From positions 620,001-684,000 of the forward strand of contig NZ_LR962863.1 in NCBI RefSeq assembly GCF_900458895.1: a stretch of 64,000 nucleotides of DNA. Reading direction: 5' to 3'. This DNA comes from Staphylococcus schleiferi. Its GTDB lineage: Bacteria; Bacillota; Bacilli; Staphylococcales; Staphylococcaceae. The translations under genes were made by a program, and so were the position numbers. Below the pieces are notes generated by a model. It ran no database searches. It was given only the letters and a program-made list of their open reading frames with translations, and had not been told where the DNA came from. Positions 54,944 to 64,000 of this stretch are shown here, one piece after another (position 1 is the first letter of the stretch; each line of letters opens with the position of its first letter).

Positions 54944-54957
54944 TGTAAGCGTTATTA
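54944..54957. promoter_or_regulatory. cre-like site in the nanA-GntR intergenic region
   Basis: TGTAAGCGTTATTA matches 13 of 14 positions of the cre consensus, the exception being C at position 13. It fits CcpA repression of sialic acid use. Confidence 0.65.
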
Positions 54958-55043
54958 TAAATGGGGTCAATATTAATTTTCATTTGAGAATGTTCAGATT
55001 GTGGTAAAATATAACAAATTAATAACAAGGAGATTGCTGTTGG

Positions 55044-55703
55044 ATGGGCAAAGAAGTAGGACAATCAGGCACTAATTTAAAACAAATTGTGGTGAAAAAA
55101 ATAAAAGATTATATTTTAGCCGAATCGCTTCAAGCGGGAGATAAACTTCCGACAGAACGCAAGCTCGCTGAAACGTATCAAGTGAGTCGCTCTGTCGTAC
55201 GTGAAGCCTTGAGTTATTTGGAAAATACAGGGGTGACTGAAAGTGTTCAAGGTCGGGGGACTTTAGTGAAAGACCAAGATATTACCCCATTAATAGAGGG
55301 GTTTTTATTTAGTTTTCAAGTCTCGCAAGGGAATTTAAAAGACTTGATGATGTTGAGACTGACATTTGAACTTGCCGCTATTGATATTATTGAACGAAAA
55401 AATGTACCGCTCACGGCGATCAAAGAAGCGTTAGTGGATAACGTAGAAGATTTCAATGTTGAGGCAGATCAAGCTTTTCATGAAAGTTTATTAGCTGCTG
55501 TCGACTCATCATTATTTAAGCAAATGAGTGCTGTCGTACAGGCGTATTTTTATCAAATGGCAATCGAAACAACACAAACTGAAAATGAAAGGAGTTTGAC
55601 GGAACACCGAAAAATATACGAAGATTTAATGAATGAAAATTATGTATTGGCTAAAGAACTATTGACACAACATCTGATGAGAGGGGCAGAGTTTTATGAA
55701 TAA
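55044..55703 (+). CDS. GntR-family (FadR subfamily) regulator of the nan genes
   Basis: A 219-residue regulator with an N-terminal winged helix (residues 10-75; L-P-T-E-R-K-L-A-E-T-Y-Q-V-S-R-S-V-V-R-E-A-L near residue 36) and a helical FCD-type effector domain from about residue 95. It overlaps the kinase gene by eight bases and is divergent from nanA, with a palindromic operator between. It therefore probably represses the nan genes. In S. aureus, NanR is an RpiR-type protein, so the regulator differs. AAGGAG precedes the ATG. Confidence 0.85.
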   Translation: MGKEVGQSGTNLKQIVVKKIKDYILAESLQAGDKLPTERKLAETYQVSRSVVREALSYLENTGVTESVQGRGTLVKDQDITPLIEGFLFSFQVSQGNLKDLMMLRLTFELAAIDIIERKNVPLTAIKEALVDNVEDFNVEADQAFHESLLAAVDSSLFKQMSAVVQAYFYQMAIETTQTENERSLTEHRKIYEDLMNENYVLAKELLTQHLMRGAEFYE

Positions 55704-56556
55704 ATTTGCTTTTGATATTGGGGGGACTTATATTAAATCAGCAGTTATCACTGAGGAGAATCAATTGTTAGATTATGATAAAGTTAAAACACCCATCAAT
55801 GAAAATGAAGCGATTCTAAATGTTGTGGAGCAACGCTTAAAACAATATATTGAGCGTTATCGTACTTCAAAAGTATTAGTAGGGATATCTACAGCAGGAG
55901 CGGTCAATCGTGAAACAGCGTCTATTGCTTATGCAAATCCAAATATTAAAGATTACACGGGCACCCAATTTGGTAAAAGGCTAGCGCCGTTTGTAGATGA
56001 TTTGCGTATTTATAACGACGTCGATGCCGCTATGTTAGGTGAGCTGAGTTTTAGAAATGAAACTTATCACAGCGCATTTTGTTTAACGTTAGGGACAGGC
56101 ATAGGCGGTAGTTATTATCATCATGATATGGGATTACTGACTGGACAACGGCATCGGCCAAACCAAATCGGTGACTTACTTTATGATCCAGTAACACAAA
56201 CCAATTATGAACAGCGCGGTTCAACACAAGCACTAAAAAAACAAATTCAAGCCACATACCCTGATTGTAATGTCCGACAATTATTTGAAGATGCGCAAGG
56301 TGGCAATATTACAGCAAGGCAATATCTTCAAAAATGGGCTTATGAAATCGCACGCGGGATAGCTGAAATCCAAGTGATTTATGATCCAGAAATCATCATT
56401 ATTGGGGGTGGGGTGTCAGCACAAGGTGAACAACTGTTACAATATATCCAACCGCAGCTCACGAAATTTCTTCCTGATGGCTATGGACATGCACGAATTG
56501 AGGTCGCCATGTTACAAAATAATGCCGCACTGATTGGGGCAGTTTCTGAATTGTAA
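55696..56556 (+). CDS. nanK: ROK-family kinase, probable N-acetylmannosamine kinase
   Basis: A 286-residue sugar kinase predicted to phosphorylate N-acetylmannosamine to its 6-phosphate. It has the phosphate loop D-I-G-G-T-Y-I-K-S near residue 6, the catalytic aspartate in Y-N-D-V-D-A-A near residue 101, and the nucleotide-binding G-T-G-I-G-G block near residue 132. The ROK zinc motif (C-x-C-G-x-x-G-C) is absent, as in other staphylococcal relatives. GAGGGGCAG inside the preceding gene is the ribosome site. The epimerase gene nanE, needed next, is not in the window. Confidence 0.86.
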   Translation: MNKFAFDIGGTYIKSAVITEENQLLDYDKVKTPINENEAILNVVEQRLKQYIERYRTSKVLVGISTAGAVNRETASIAYANPNIKDYTGTQFGKRLAPFVDDLRIYNDVDAAMLGELSFRNETYHSAFCLTLGTGIGGSYYHHDMGLLTGQRHRPNQIGDLLYDPVTQTNYEQRGSTQALKKQIQATYPDCNVRQLFEDAQGGNITARQYLQKWAYEIARGIAEIQVIYDPEIIIIGGGVSAQGEQLLQYIQPQLTKFLPDGYGHARIEVAMLQNNAALIGAVSEL

Positions 56557-56646
56557 ACTGATATAGAATTTTTATTTACATTAATGCTATAATACTGTAA
56601 TGAAGTGGTCATATTCGTGTGACTTCAGTATTGAGGAGGAAATGAA

Positions 56647-57207
56647 GTGAATACAAAATTTCTAGTTTATACAGCATTAATGACAGCGATTATCGCGATT
56701 ATGGGATTTGTTCCTGCGATTCCATTACCGTTTTTTCCGGTACCCATTGTTTTACAAAATGTAGGTATCTTTTTAGCGGGAATCTTGTTAGGACGTAAAT
56801 ATGGTGCATTAAGTGTCATCGTATTTTTATTACTCGTATTACTAGGTGCGCCATTATTATCAGGCGGACGTGGGGGATATGGTGTTTTCTTTGGACCGAG
56901 CGCAGGCTTTCTTATTATGTATCCGGTAGTTGCCTTTTTAATCGGTTGGGCAAGAGACCGTCAGTTTGATCAACTCGACTTTAAACGTATTTTTCTTATT
57001 TTATTGTTGGTTGGTGTTATTTTATTAGATGTTGTCGGTGCAATTGTAATGGGCTTGATTATACATATGCCAATTCCTAAAGCATTATGGCTGTCGCTAT
57101 CATTTGTACCGGGTGATTTGATAAAGGCGATTGTTGCTACACTCATTGCGGTGGCATTGTTAAAAAATCCAATCGTATCCCGTGCGATGCGCCAAATGGC
57201 ACGTTAA
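56647..57207 (+). CDS. bioY: Biotin transporter BioY
   Basis: Substrate-binding S-component for biotin uptake, either alone or with the energy-coupling-factor module. The 186-residue protein has six helices and the family signature G-G-R-G-G-Y-G-V-F-F-G-P-S-A-G-F near residue 73. GAGGAGGAA precedes the GTG at 56647. The overlap with the upstream frame of the GNAT gene and short spacing (25 bases) suggest co-transcription with it. I looked for a BirA operator upstream and found only weak inverted words. Confidence 0.92.
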   Translation: MNTKFLVYTALMTAIIAIMGFVPAIPLPFFPVPIVLQNVGIFLAGILLGRKYGALSVIVFLLLVLLGAPLLSGGRGGYGVFFGPSAGFLIMYPVVAFLIGWARDRQFDQLDFKRIFLILLLVGVILLDVVGAIVMGLIIHMPIPKALWLSLSFVPGDLIKAIVATLIAVALLKNPIVSRAMRQMAR

Positions 57208-57232
57208 AAATTTGTCCAAGAGGGTGAGGAAG

Positions 57233-58027
57233 ATGATGGAAATTCAAATGAATAGCATTTATACAGAAGGTGAAATCGTTGAATCCAACGAGCGATATAC
57301 AATTTACGCTAAGCCTTCACGTCCACTCGCCTATGACGCAAATAAATGGATCTATCATCAAATGCCTGATCCACTTACATTGAAAGCGGATATGTTGCAA
57401 CAGCAAGTGATGCATCAAAATATAGGTGCCGCTCACTTACAGTTTGAATTTCCTGAAAATGTAAAACCCAAACCTTCAATGATGCAGTTTCTGCGTGCGC
57501 AAGGGTTTCAATTGGGATGCTTAGAGCTCTATGTAATTGAAGCGAATATGTTGCGACAATTAAAAGGAAAGCCGATTCGAATGACACGTGTGACAACGAA
57601 TCATGTGGAAGATTTTCTGCAAGTGGCTAGCCCGCTAAACCTTCCTTATGGAGAAGATTATGATGCAGAGTTTAGAGATGCTGTAAGAAAGCATATTGAA
57701 TTAGGAGAGCGCCCTTTAAACTATTACGTTGCTTATTTGGATGACCAACCCGTTGGTATTTTGAACCTAATTGAGAAAGAAGGTACAGTTGAAATTGATG
57801 GGTTTGCTGTTGCAGAGCAATATCGCGGTCAAGGGATAGGTTCGAGTATGCAAGCTAAAGTAGGAGAAATTGCAGGAAAGCGACCCGTTATTTTAGTTGC
57901 GGACGCAGAGGATACGGCGAAAGAGATGTATATCAAACAAGGTTATACTTATGTAAGTTTTCAATATAGTGCGCTCAAAGAACACATTGACGCGCATCCA
58001 TCAGGATCTGCCGATCTACATATTTAG
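57233..58027 (+). CDS. GNAT-family N-acetyltransferase
   Basis: The 264-residue protein has a GNAT domain at the C-terminus: acetyl-CoA loop Q-Y-R-G-Q-G-I-G-S near residue 206, preceded by V-E-I-D-G-F-A-V. The N-terminal 110 residues are a separate, unassigned region. Two adjacent ATG codons (57233 and 57236) follow GAGGA; either could be used. The substrate is unknown. It is probably co-transcribed with bioY and ends at the terminator at 58132-58177. Confidence 0.82.
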   Translation: MMEIQMNSIYTEGEIVESNERYTIYAKPSRPLAYDANKWIYHQMPDPLTLKADMLQQQVMHQNIGAAHLQFEFPENVKPKPSMMQFLRAQGFQLGCLELYVIEANMLRQLKGKPIRMTRVTTNHVEDFLQVASPLNLPYGEDYDAEFRDAVRKHIELGERPLNYYVAYLDDQPVGILNLIEKEGTVEIDGFAVAEQYRGQGIGSSMQAKVGEIAGKRPVILVADAEDTAKEMYIKQGYTYVSFQYSALKEHIDAHPSGSADLHI

Positions 58028-58131
58028 TTTAAAGATAATGTTAAATTACGTGATTAAGCTATTTTGGGAAACTGAAGTAAAGATTGAAGGCTGTACATCT
58101 ATAAAAAAGCAATTGCATATCAAATGAATCG

Positions 58132-58177
58132 AGCGCTAAGCTGATAGTTATTTAACGTCAACTTAGCGCTTTTTTTA
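58132..58177. terminator. Terminator between the GNAT gene and fdhD
   Basis: AGCGCTAAG-TGA pairs with TCA-CTTAGCGCT (one C-A mismatch), and seven T follow. It lies between convergent genes; the flank favours the forward operon. Confidence 0.85.
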
Positions 58178-58191
58178 TTAGCGCTTTTCAT

Positions 58192-59031
58192 TTAAAGGTT
58201 TTGAACGCGTTCTGGATGACTGTAAATGTTAAAGTGACCGTCTCGAACAAAGCCAATGGCCGTAATATTCAAGTCTTCAGCGAGTTGAACTGCAAGTGTC
58301 GTAGGAGCAGATTTAGAAATAATCATACCTACACCGATTTTAGCTGCTTTAATTAAGATTTCGGACGAGATACGACCGCTAAAAATGAGGATTTTATCTC
58401 GCACAATAATATGGCGTTCGATACAATAACCATAAAGTTTATCCAACGCATTATGCCGTCCGATATCTTGACGGTGAATGTAAAATTGAGCGCCATCACT
58501 AATAGCAGCATTATGAAGCCCACCAGTAGCGTGGAAGACTTCGCTTTGTTCTTGTAGCTCAGCCATCATCGTTAAGACTTGCTCGGGTGTGACTTGGATG
58601 GTGGTCATTGCTGTTTTAGCAATAGCGGCATCGTTTTGAAAATAAAATTCGCGACTTTTACCACAACATGAAGCGACTAAACGTTTGGTTGATAGTTGGA
58701 TTCGGTCATGAAGCGGGACTGTCGTTTCGACATGTGCATAACCCCTTTGATCATCAATGTCTATAGATTTAAGTTCATCTCTTTTAAGTATCACACCTTC
58801 AGATGCAAGAAAGCCTAATACCAATTCTTCGATATAGTTTGGACTACATATGACGGTCGCAAACTCTTCTTGATTCACCATTATCGTGAGTGGGAATTCG
58901 GTGACGTAATCATCTGTCGTTGCATATAATTTTCCATTCTCATAACGTATAATGGACTGATTTAAACGAATATCTGAGTCCAATCGTCTATCGCCCCTTT
59001 CAATGTGAAAATTGTTAAATGTGTTTGACAC
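58192..59031 (-). CDS. fdhD: Formate dehydrogenase accessory sulfurtransferase
   Basis: Transfers sulfur from a desulfurase to the molybdenum cofactor of formate dehydrogenase, needed for activity. The 279-residue protein has the paired cysteines in S-C-C-G-K (121-125), A-T-G-G-L-H-N-A-A near residue 167 and H-R-Q-D-I-G-R-H-N-A-L-D-K near residue 182, all typical of FdhD. Its client is probably FdhA (31168-34104) in this window. It is divergent from galR. Confidence 0.94.
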   Translation of the reverse strand: MSNTFNNFHIERGDRRLDSDIRLNQSIIRYENGKLYATTDDYVTEFPLTIMVNQEEFATVICSPNYIEELVLGFLASEGVILKRDELKSIDIDDQRGYAHVETTVPLHDRIQLSTKRLVASCCGKSREFYFQNDAAIAKTAMTTIQVTPEQVLTMMAELQEQSEVFHATGGLHNAAISDGAQFYIHRQDIGRHNALDKLYGYCIERHIIVRDKILIFSGRISSEILIKAAKIGVGMIISKSAPTTLAVQLAEDLNITAIGFVRDGHFNIYSHPERVQNL

Positions 59032-59106
59032 AAAACTGACAGACTATATAGCTTTTATTTTAAGTGTTAATGCTGTCTATTAAAAGAAATATTACGAGTA
59101 TGGTCA

Positions 59107-59150
59107 TTGAAAACAGTCATTTAAGTTAGTAAAATGTAGTAAACAAACTA
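59107..59150 (+). promoter_or_regulatory. galR promoter with paired operator-like words
   Basis: -35 TTGAAA (59107-59112), 17 bases, -10 TAAAAT (59130-59135). The word AGTAAAATGTA (59128-59138) overlaps the -10 and TAGTAAACA follows. The same words occur at the galK promoter, so they may be GalR half-sites (autoregulation). Confidence 0.55.
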
Positions 59151-59161
59151 AGGAAGTGTAA

Positions 59162-60169
<1,008 letters not shown>

Positions 60170-60175
60170 CCTCTA

Positions 60176-60222
60176 TTGACAGCCCTTTCACTAAACAGTA
60201 AAATGTAATTGATGTTTACTAT
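60176..60222 (+). promoter_or_regulatory. galKET promoter with shared operator words
   Basis: -35 TTGACA (60176-60181), 17 bases, -10 TAAAAT (60199-60204). AGTAAAATGTA (60197-60207) overlaps the -10, and TTTACT (60215-60220) gives the inverted half-site TAGTAAAC. AGTAAA and TTTACT form an inverted repeat. Confidence 0.6.
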
Positions 60223-60246
60223 AAATTTAACTTTGAGGTGTGACCT

Positions 60247-61413
60247 ATGCAAAATCTAACGCAAAAATTTACTGACATTTTCCATGAAGCACCCACATTG
60301 ACAGCTTTTGCACCTGGACGGATTAATTTAATTGGTGAGCATACGGATTATAATGGAGGATTTGTTTTCCCAGCTGCAATTGAATTAGGCACGTATGGTG
60401 CGATTTCTAAGAGATCCGACAGACTGATTCAACTATACTCTACAAATTTTGAAGAAGTCGGTGTGATTTCGTTTGATTTAGACCATTTGTATTATGAGAG
60501 TTCAGATCAATGGGGCAATTATCCTAAAGGTATTATTCGCTTTCTTGTTGAACGATATCCTCAGATTGAAACAGGCTTCAATATCATTTATGAAGGTAAC
60601 ATTCCGAATGGCGCCAGTTTATCTTCATCTGCTTCAATCGAGTTGCTTACTGGCCATTTAATTACGACTTTATTTCACATTAACATGAATCGATTAGAGC
60701 TTGTTAAAATGGGGCAGCGTGTTGAAAATGACTTTATTGGTGTGAATTCTGGAATTATGGACCAATTTATTATTGGGTTTGGTAAAAAGGATCATGCAAT
60801 ATTGTTAGATACAAACACTTTGGAATATCATTATGTCCCTACGGAATTTGGCACGTATAAAATTTCAATTATGAATACGAATAAGCGTCGTGAATTGGCA
60901 GAGTCTAAATATAATGAGCGTCGCGCTGAATGTGAACAAGCGCTAGCACAATTGCAACAACATCTTGATGTGCAGTCGCTTGGAGAAATAACGATGGCGC
61001 AATTTGAAGCTTATGCACATGTCATTAATGATGAAAAATTACGTCGTCGCGCCAAACATGCTATTTCTGAAAATGCACGTACGAAGCAAGCCTATGAAGC
61101 ACTAAAGGCACATGACTTTGATACGTTTGGCCAGTTATTAAATGCTTCTCATGCTTCATTGAAAGATGATTACGAAGTGACAGGGATTGAACTAGACACT
61201 TTAGCAGAATCCGCACAAAAAGTAGAGGGTGTGTTAGGTGCGCGAATGACGGGGGCTGGCTTTGCAGGTTGTGCCATTGCCCTTGTGCACCAAGATAAGA
61301 TTAAAGATTTAGAGCGTATTGTGACAGAAGAATATACACGCACGGTCGGTTATGCACCTTCGTTTTATCATGTTGATATTGCCAATGGCGTACGTACTTT
61401 AGAAGAAGTTTAA
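60247..61413 (+). CDS. galK: Galactokinase
   Basis: Phosphorylates alpha-D-galactose to galactose-1-phosphate with ATP. The 388-residue GHMP kinase shows the galactokinase signature G-R-I-N-L-I-G-E-H-T-D-Y at residues 24-35, the phosphate loop N-G-A-S-L-S-S-S-A-S near residue 119, the catalytic aspartate in G-I-M-D-Q-F near residue 171 and M-T-G-A-G-F-A-G-C near residue 334. GAGGTG precedes the ATG. It is followed by galE after 15 bases and galT after 12 more. Confidence 0.96.
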   Translation: MQNLTQKFTDIFHEAPTLTAFAPGRINLIGEHTDYNGGFVFPAAIELGTYGAISKRSDRLIQLYSTNFEEVGVISFDLDHLYYESSDQWGNYPKGIIRFLVERYPQIETGFNIIYEGNIPNGASLSSSASIELLTGHLITTLFHINMNRLELVKMGQRVENDFIGVNSGIMDQFIIGFGKKDHAILLDTNTLEYHYVPTEFGTYKISIMNTNKRRELAESKYNERRAECEQALAQLQQHLDVQSLGEITMAQFEAYAHVINDEKLRRRAKHAISENARTKQAYEALKAHDFDTFGQLLNASHASLKDDYEVTGIELDTLAESAQKVEGVLGARMTGAGFAGCAIALVHQDKIKDLERIVTEEYTRTVGYAPSFYHVDIANGVRTLEEV

Positions 61414-61428
61414 AGGAGTGGATCAAAC

Positions 61429-62421
61429 ATGTCATTACTTGTCTTAGGAGGCGCCGGTTATATAGGAAGTCACTGTGTTGATCAGTTAGTGGAAGCGGGC
61501 CATGAAGTTGTCGTTGTTGATAATTTAGTGAAGGGGCATCGCCAAGCTGTACATGAAGCAGCAAAATTTTATGAAGGAGACATACGTGACGCAAGTTTTC
61601 TCAATCAAGTATTTGAGCAAGAACAAATAGAGGGTGTTTTTCACTTTTGTGCCTTTTCGTTAGTTGGAGAATCTGTAACCATGCCGCTCGAATACTTTAA
61701 TAACAACGTGTACGGCTTACAAGTGTTACTCGAAGTGATGCGTGCACATGATGTACAATATATTATCTTTAGTTCGACAGCAGCAGTATACGGTGAACCA
61801 GAAGTGATTCCAATCGAAGAGACTGCTAAAAAAGCGCCTACGAGTCCTTACGGTGAAAGTAAGTTAATGATGGAGAAAATGATGCGATGGTGTCACGAGG
61901 CATACGGTATCCGTTATGCTGCTTTACGTTACTTTAATGTAGTAGGTGCAAAAGCGGATGGTTCCATTGGTGAAAATCATCATCCGGAAACGCATTTAAT
62001 CCCTGTCGTGCTTCAAGTGGCTTTAGGTCAACGAGATAAATTAAACGTGTTTGGCGATGATTATGATACACCAGATGGAACACCGATTAGAGACTATTTA
62101 CATGTGACGGATTTGATCACTGCGCACATACTTGCTTTCAATTATTTAAAAGAAGGTGGAGAGAGTGGTGCGTTTAACTTGGGAACAAACCACGGTTACT
62201 CCGTTAAAGAAATTTTAAATGCTGCTCGTGAAGTGACGGGTTGTGAAATTCCAGCAGTTGTTGCACCACGACGTGCAGGCGATCCAAGCAAACTGGTTGC
62301 TTCTAGTGAGAAAGCAACGCAACGATTAGGTTGGACACCCCAGCATGACGACATTCATGAAATTATCGCAACGGCATGGCAGTGGCATCAAAGTCATCCG
62401 AATGGCTATGAGAACGTATAG
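61429..62421 (+). CDS. galE: UDP-glucose 4-epimerase
   Basis: Interconverts UDP-galactose and UDP-glucose with bound NAD+. The 330-residue short-chain dehydrogenase-type fold has G-G-A-G-Y-I-G-S at residues 7-14, S-S-T-A-A-V-Y near residue 118 with the catalytic serine/threonine, and the Y-x-x-x-K pair in S-P-Y-G-E-S-K near residue 143. R-Y-F-N-V-V-G-A-K and P-I-R-D-Y-L-H-V are family standards. AAGGAG at 61414-61419 precedes the ATG. Confidence 0.96.
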   Translation: MSLLVLGGAGYIGSHCVDQLVEAGHEVVVVDNLVKGHRQAVHEAAKFYEGDIRDASFLNQVFEQEQIEGVFHFCAFSLVGESVTMPLEYFNNNVYGLQVLLEVMRAHDVQYIIFSSTAAVYGEPEVIPIEETAKKAPTSPYGESKLMMEKMMRWCHEAYGIRYAALRYFNVVGAKADGSIGENHHPETHLIPVVLQVALGQRDKLNVFGDDYDTPDGTPIRDYLHVTDLITAHILAFNYLKEGGESGAFNLGTNHGYSVKEILNAAREVTGCEIPAVVAPRRAGDPSKLVASSEKATQRLGWTPQHDDIHEIIATAWQWHQSHPNGYENV

Positions 62422-62433
62422 AGGAGGCGCATT

Positions 62434-63930
62434 ATGGCAAATGCATCACATGTCTATCAATTTGCAGATGCTGTTATTGAACAAGGTGATTTTGAAATAG
62501 AAGACCGAATTTATGTTGTGAACCAAATTTTAGCGCGCTTGAAAGCAAATGATGTTGCGTTACTGGATAATCAATTTGATGTACAACCCCAGTCGCCGAT
62601 AGAAATGGTAAATGTTCTTATTGAAGATGCGATTCAACGCGGTGTATACGATGATATTTTGGCTGAACGCGAACAGTTGGAAGCGAGTTTAATGGATTTG
62701 CTCACGCCAAAACCCTCTACTGTGAATCGAATGTTTTACCTAAAATACCAACAATCACCCCAAGCGGCTACAGATTACTTTTATGAATTAAGTCATCTCA
62801 ATCATTACATTAAGCAAGAGGCAGTTGCCAAAAACATTATGTATGATGTATCGACAGAATATGGTAACTTCGAGATTACAATTAATTTATCGAAACCTGA
62901 AAAAGATGCACGTCAGATTGAGCGAGAAAAGCTCGCGCCTGCTTCAAAATATCCGCAATGCGCAATTTGTATGGAGAACGAAGGGTTCTATGGCAGTATG
63001 ACCCAAGCCGCACGTTCAAATCACAGAATTGTCCGGATGAACATTAATGGGGAAACATGGGGGTTTCAATATTCACCTTATGTTTATTTTAATGAGCATA
63101 GCATTTTACTATCTGAAGAACATACGCCGATGAAGATTAATCAACGGACGTTTGAAAATTTGCTTGATTTTGTAAGACAGTTTCCACATTACACAATCGG
63201 CTCTAATGCAGATATTCCGGTCGTAGGGGGTTCCATATTATCCCATAACCATTATCAAGCAGGACGCCATGAATTTCCAATGGCGCTCGCTCAGTTAGAA
63301 CGTGACTTTACTTTAAAGTCCTATCCTGAAGTTACGGCAGGTATCGTTCAATGGCCAATGAGTGTGATTCGTCTCATTTCGAAAGATACGGAACAACTGA
63401 TTGCAGCAAGTGAATGGATTAGACAAAAATGGGAAGATTATAGTGACCCTACAGTGCAAATTAAAGCTAGAAGTAGTTCAGGAGAGCGACACCATACAAT
63501 AACACCGATCGCAAGGTATCGAAATCATTGTTACGAAATGGACTTAGTCTTACGTGATAACCAACGGACTGAAGCTCATCCAGATGGTCTATTTCATCCA
63601 CATCAAGATGTCCAACATATCAAAAAAGAAAATATAGGTTTAATCGAAGTTATGGGCACTGCCATTTTACCCGGACGGTTAAAAGACGAGCTCCAAAATG
63701 TGATTGCCTATTTAGAAGGCGACAAAAATGTTTCATTAGGTGTACACGAAAAGTGGGCACATGAGATGAAACGTCAATATGACTTTAATAAACTAGATGC
63801 TTATGAAATTGTCCGAAAAGAAGTGGGTTATAAATTTGAAAGAGTGCTACATGATGCAGGGGTTTTTAAAAGAAACACAACAGGTCAAGCTGCTTTTAAT
63901 CGCTTTATCACCACATTAAATGAAACATGA
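62434..63930 (+). CDS. galT: Galactose-1-phosphate uridylyltransferase (class II)
   Basis: Exchanges galactose-1-phosphate with UDP-glucose to give UDP-galactose and glucose-1-phosphate. At 498 residues it belongs to the Firmicute class II GalT, longer than the E. coli type (about 348). The S-H-N-H-Y-Q-A-G active-site block (H-x-H) lies near residue 270. C-A-I-C-M-E-N-E-G-F near residue 171 may be a metal site. AGGAGG precedes the ATG. It is the last gene of the gal operon; a strong terminator follows at 63937-63978. Confidence 0.94.
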   Translation: MANASHVYQFADAVIEQGDFEIEDRIYVVNQILARLKANDVALLDNQFDVQPQSPIEMVNVLIEDAIQRGVYDDILAEREQLEASLMDLLTPKPSTVNRMFYLKYQQSPQAATDYFYELSHLNHYIKQEAVAKNIMYDVSTEYGNFEITINLSKPEKDARQIEREKLAPASKYPQCAICMENEGFYGSMTQAARSNHRIVRMNINGETWGFQYSPYVYFNEHSILLSEEHTPMKINQRTFENLLDFVRQFPHYTIGSNADIPVVGGSILSHNHYQAGRHEFPMALAQLERDFTLKSYPEVTAGIVQWPMSVIRLISKDTEQLIAASEWIRQKWEDYSDPTVQIKARSSSGERHHTITPIARYRNHCYEMDLVLRDNQRTEAHPDGLFHPHQDVQHIKKENIGLIEVMGTAILPGRLKDELQNVIAYLEGDKNVSLGVHEKWAHEMKRQYDFNKLDAYEIVRKEVGYKFERVLHDAGVFKRNTTGQAAFNRFITTLNET

Positions 63931-63936
63931 CACATC

Positions 63937-63980
63937 AAAACGTTCGAAATTTGATATACTGATTTCGAACGTTTTTATTT
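63937..63980 (+). terminator. Terminator of the gal operon
   Basis: AAAACGTTCGAAAT and ATTTCGAACGTTTT form 14 perfect pairs with an 11-base loop; T-rich sequence follows. Confidence 0.92.
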
Positions 63981-64000
63981 GAGATAGCATTGATAAAAAG

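Noticed and set aside
56560..56640. Possible BirA operator upstream of bioY
   Set aside because: Only a weak CATTA/TAATG inverted word is present, with no convincing match to the biotin operator.

Overview
The window is low-GC chromosomal DNA from a Staphylococcus, most likely a species other than S. aureus. Gene content and order match the S. aureus region running from rpiA and lyrA through hut, the CcpA-controlled sRNA RsaI, suhB, lcpC, the formate dehydrogenase fdhA, ssaA and sarR to fhuD2. Against S. aureus, as I remember its gene order, there is a chromosomal galR-galK-galE-galT (Leloir) cluster, a nan cluster with a GntR-type regulator, and a DUF969-DUF979-pcp cluster beside lcpC. I see no rRNA, tRNA, CRISPR array or prophage. 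Species assignment from sequence alone is not possible here.

Layout. 1-5.2 kb: end of an ABC-2 permease, a UPF0060 protein, galM, a small XRE regulator, a MOSC protein, rpiA, and lyrA/spdC (reverse). 5.2-12.2 kb: histidine utilisation. hutG is preceded by a potentially structured leader, then come a LysR regulator (reverse), a YjiH-type membrane protein split by a one-base frameshift, hutU and hutI. 12.3-16.8 kb: SulP transporter, M20 amidohydrolase, NhaC antiporter, SRPBCC protein. 16.8-18.4 kb: an internally deleted ISL3-type transposase relic and an orphan gene. 18.5-25.9 kb: bile-acid/sodium symporter family protein, four very small membrane proteins, a formate/nitrite channel with Rex-like operators, an amino acid permease, a CPBP protease and a WYL regulator. 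26-39 kb: RsaI, suhB, lcpC, DUF969-DUF979-pcp, fdhA-DUF1641, a glucosaminidase, a flavin monooxygenase, a D-2-hydroxyacid dehydrogenase and a paired SMR transporter. 39.4-45.6 kb: two secreted CHAP amidases (the second is ssaA) flanking an opine-dehydrogenase-like gene with an NhaC antiporter. 45.5-52.3 kb: a QsrR-type operator driving a luciferase-like oxidoreductase and DoxX gene pair, sarR, an acyl-CoA dehydrogenase, csbD, DUF454, fhuD2 with a Fur box, and a truncated group IIC intron just after the fhuD2 terminator. 52.3-64 kb: nanT, nanA, a GntR regulator, nanK, bioY, a GNAT protein, fdhD and galRKET.

Themes. Several units serve carbon and nitrogen scavenging (histidine, galactose, sialic acid, terminal pyroglutamate) and carry CcpA (cre) sites. 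Formate handling is spread over three places: the FNT channel, fdhA-DUF1641, and fdhD, which activates formate dehydrogenases. Cell-wall remodelling is represented by lcpC, lyrA, a glucosaminidase and two CHAP amidases with WalR-like boxes. Most transcription units end in clear intrinsic terminators, so operon limits are well supported. The least explained items are the hutG leader, the shifty-stop frameshift in the YjiH gene, the intron relic, the opine-dehydrogenase/NhaC pair and several orphan membrane proteins.
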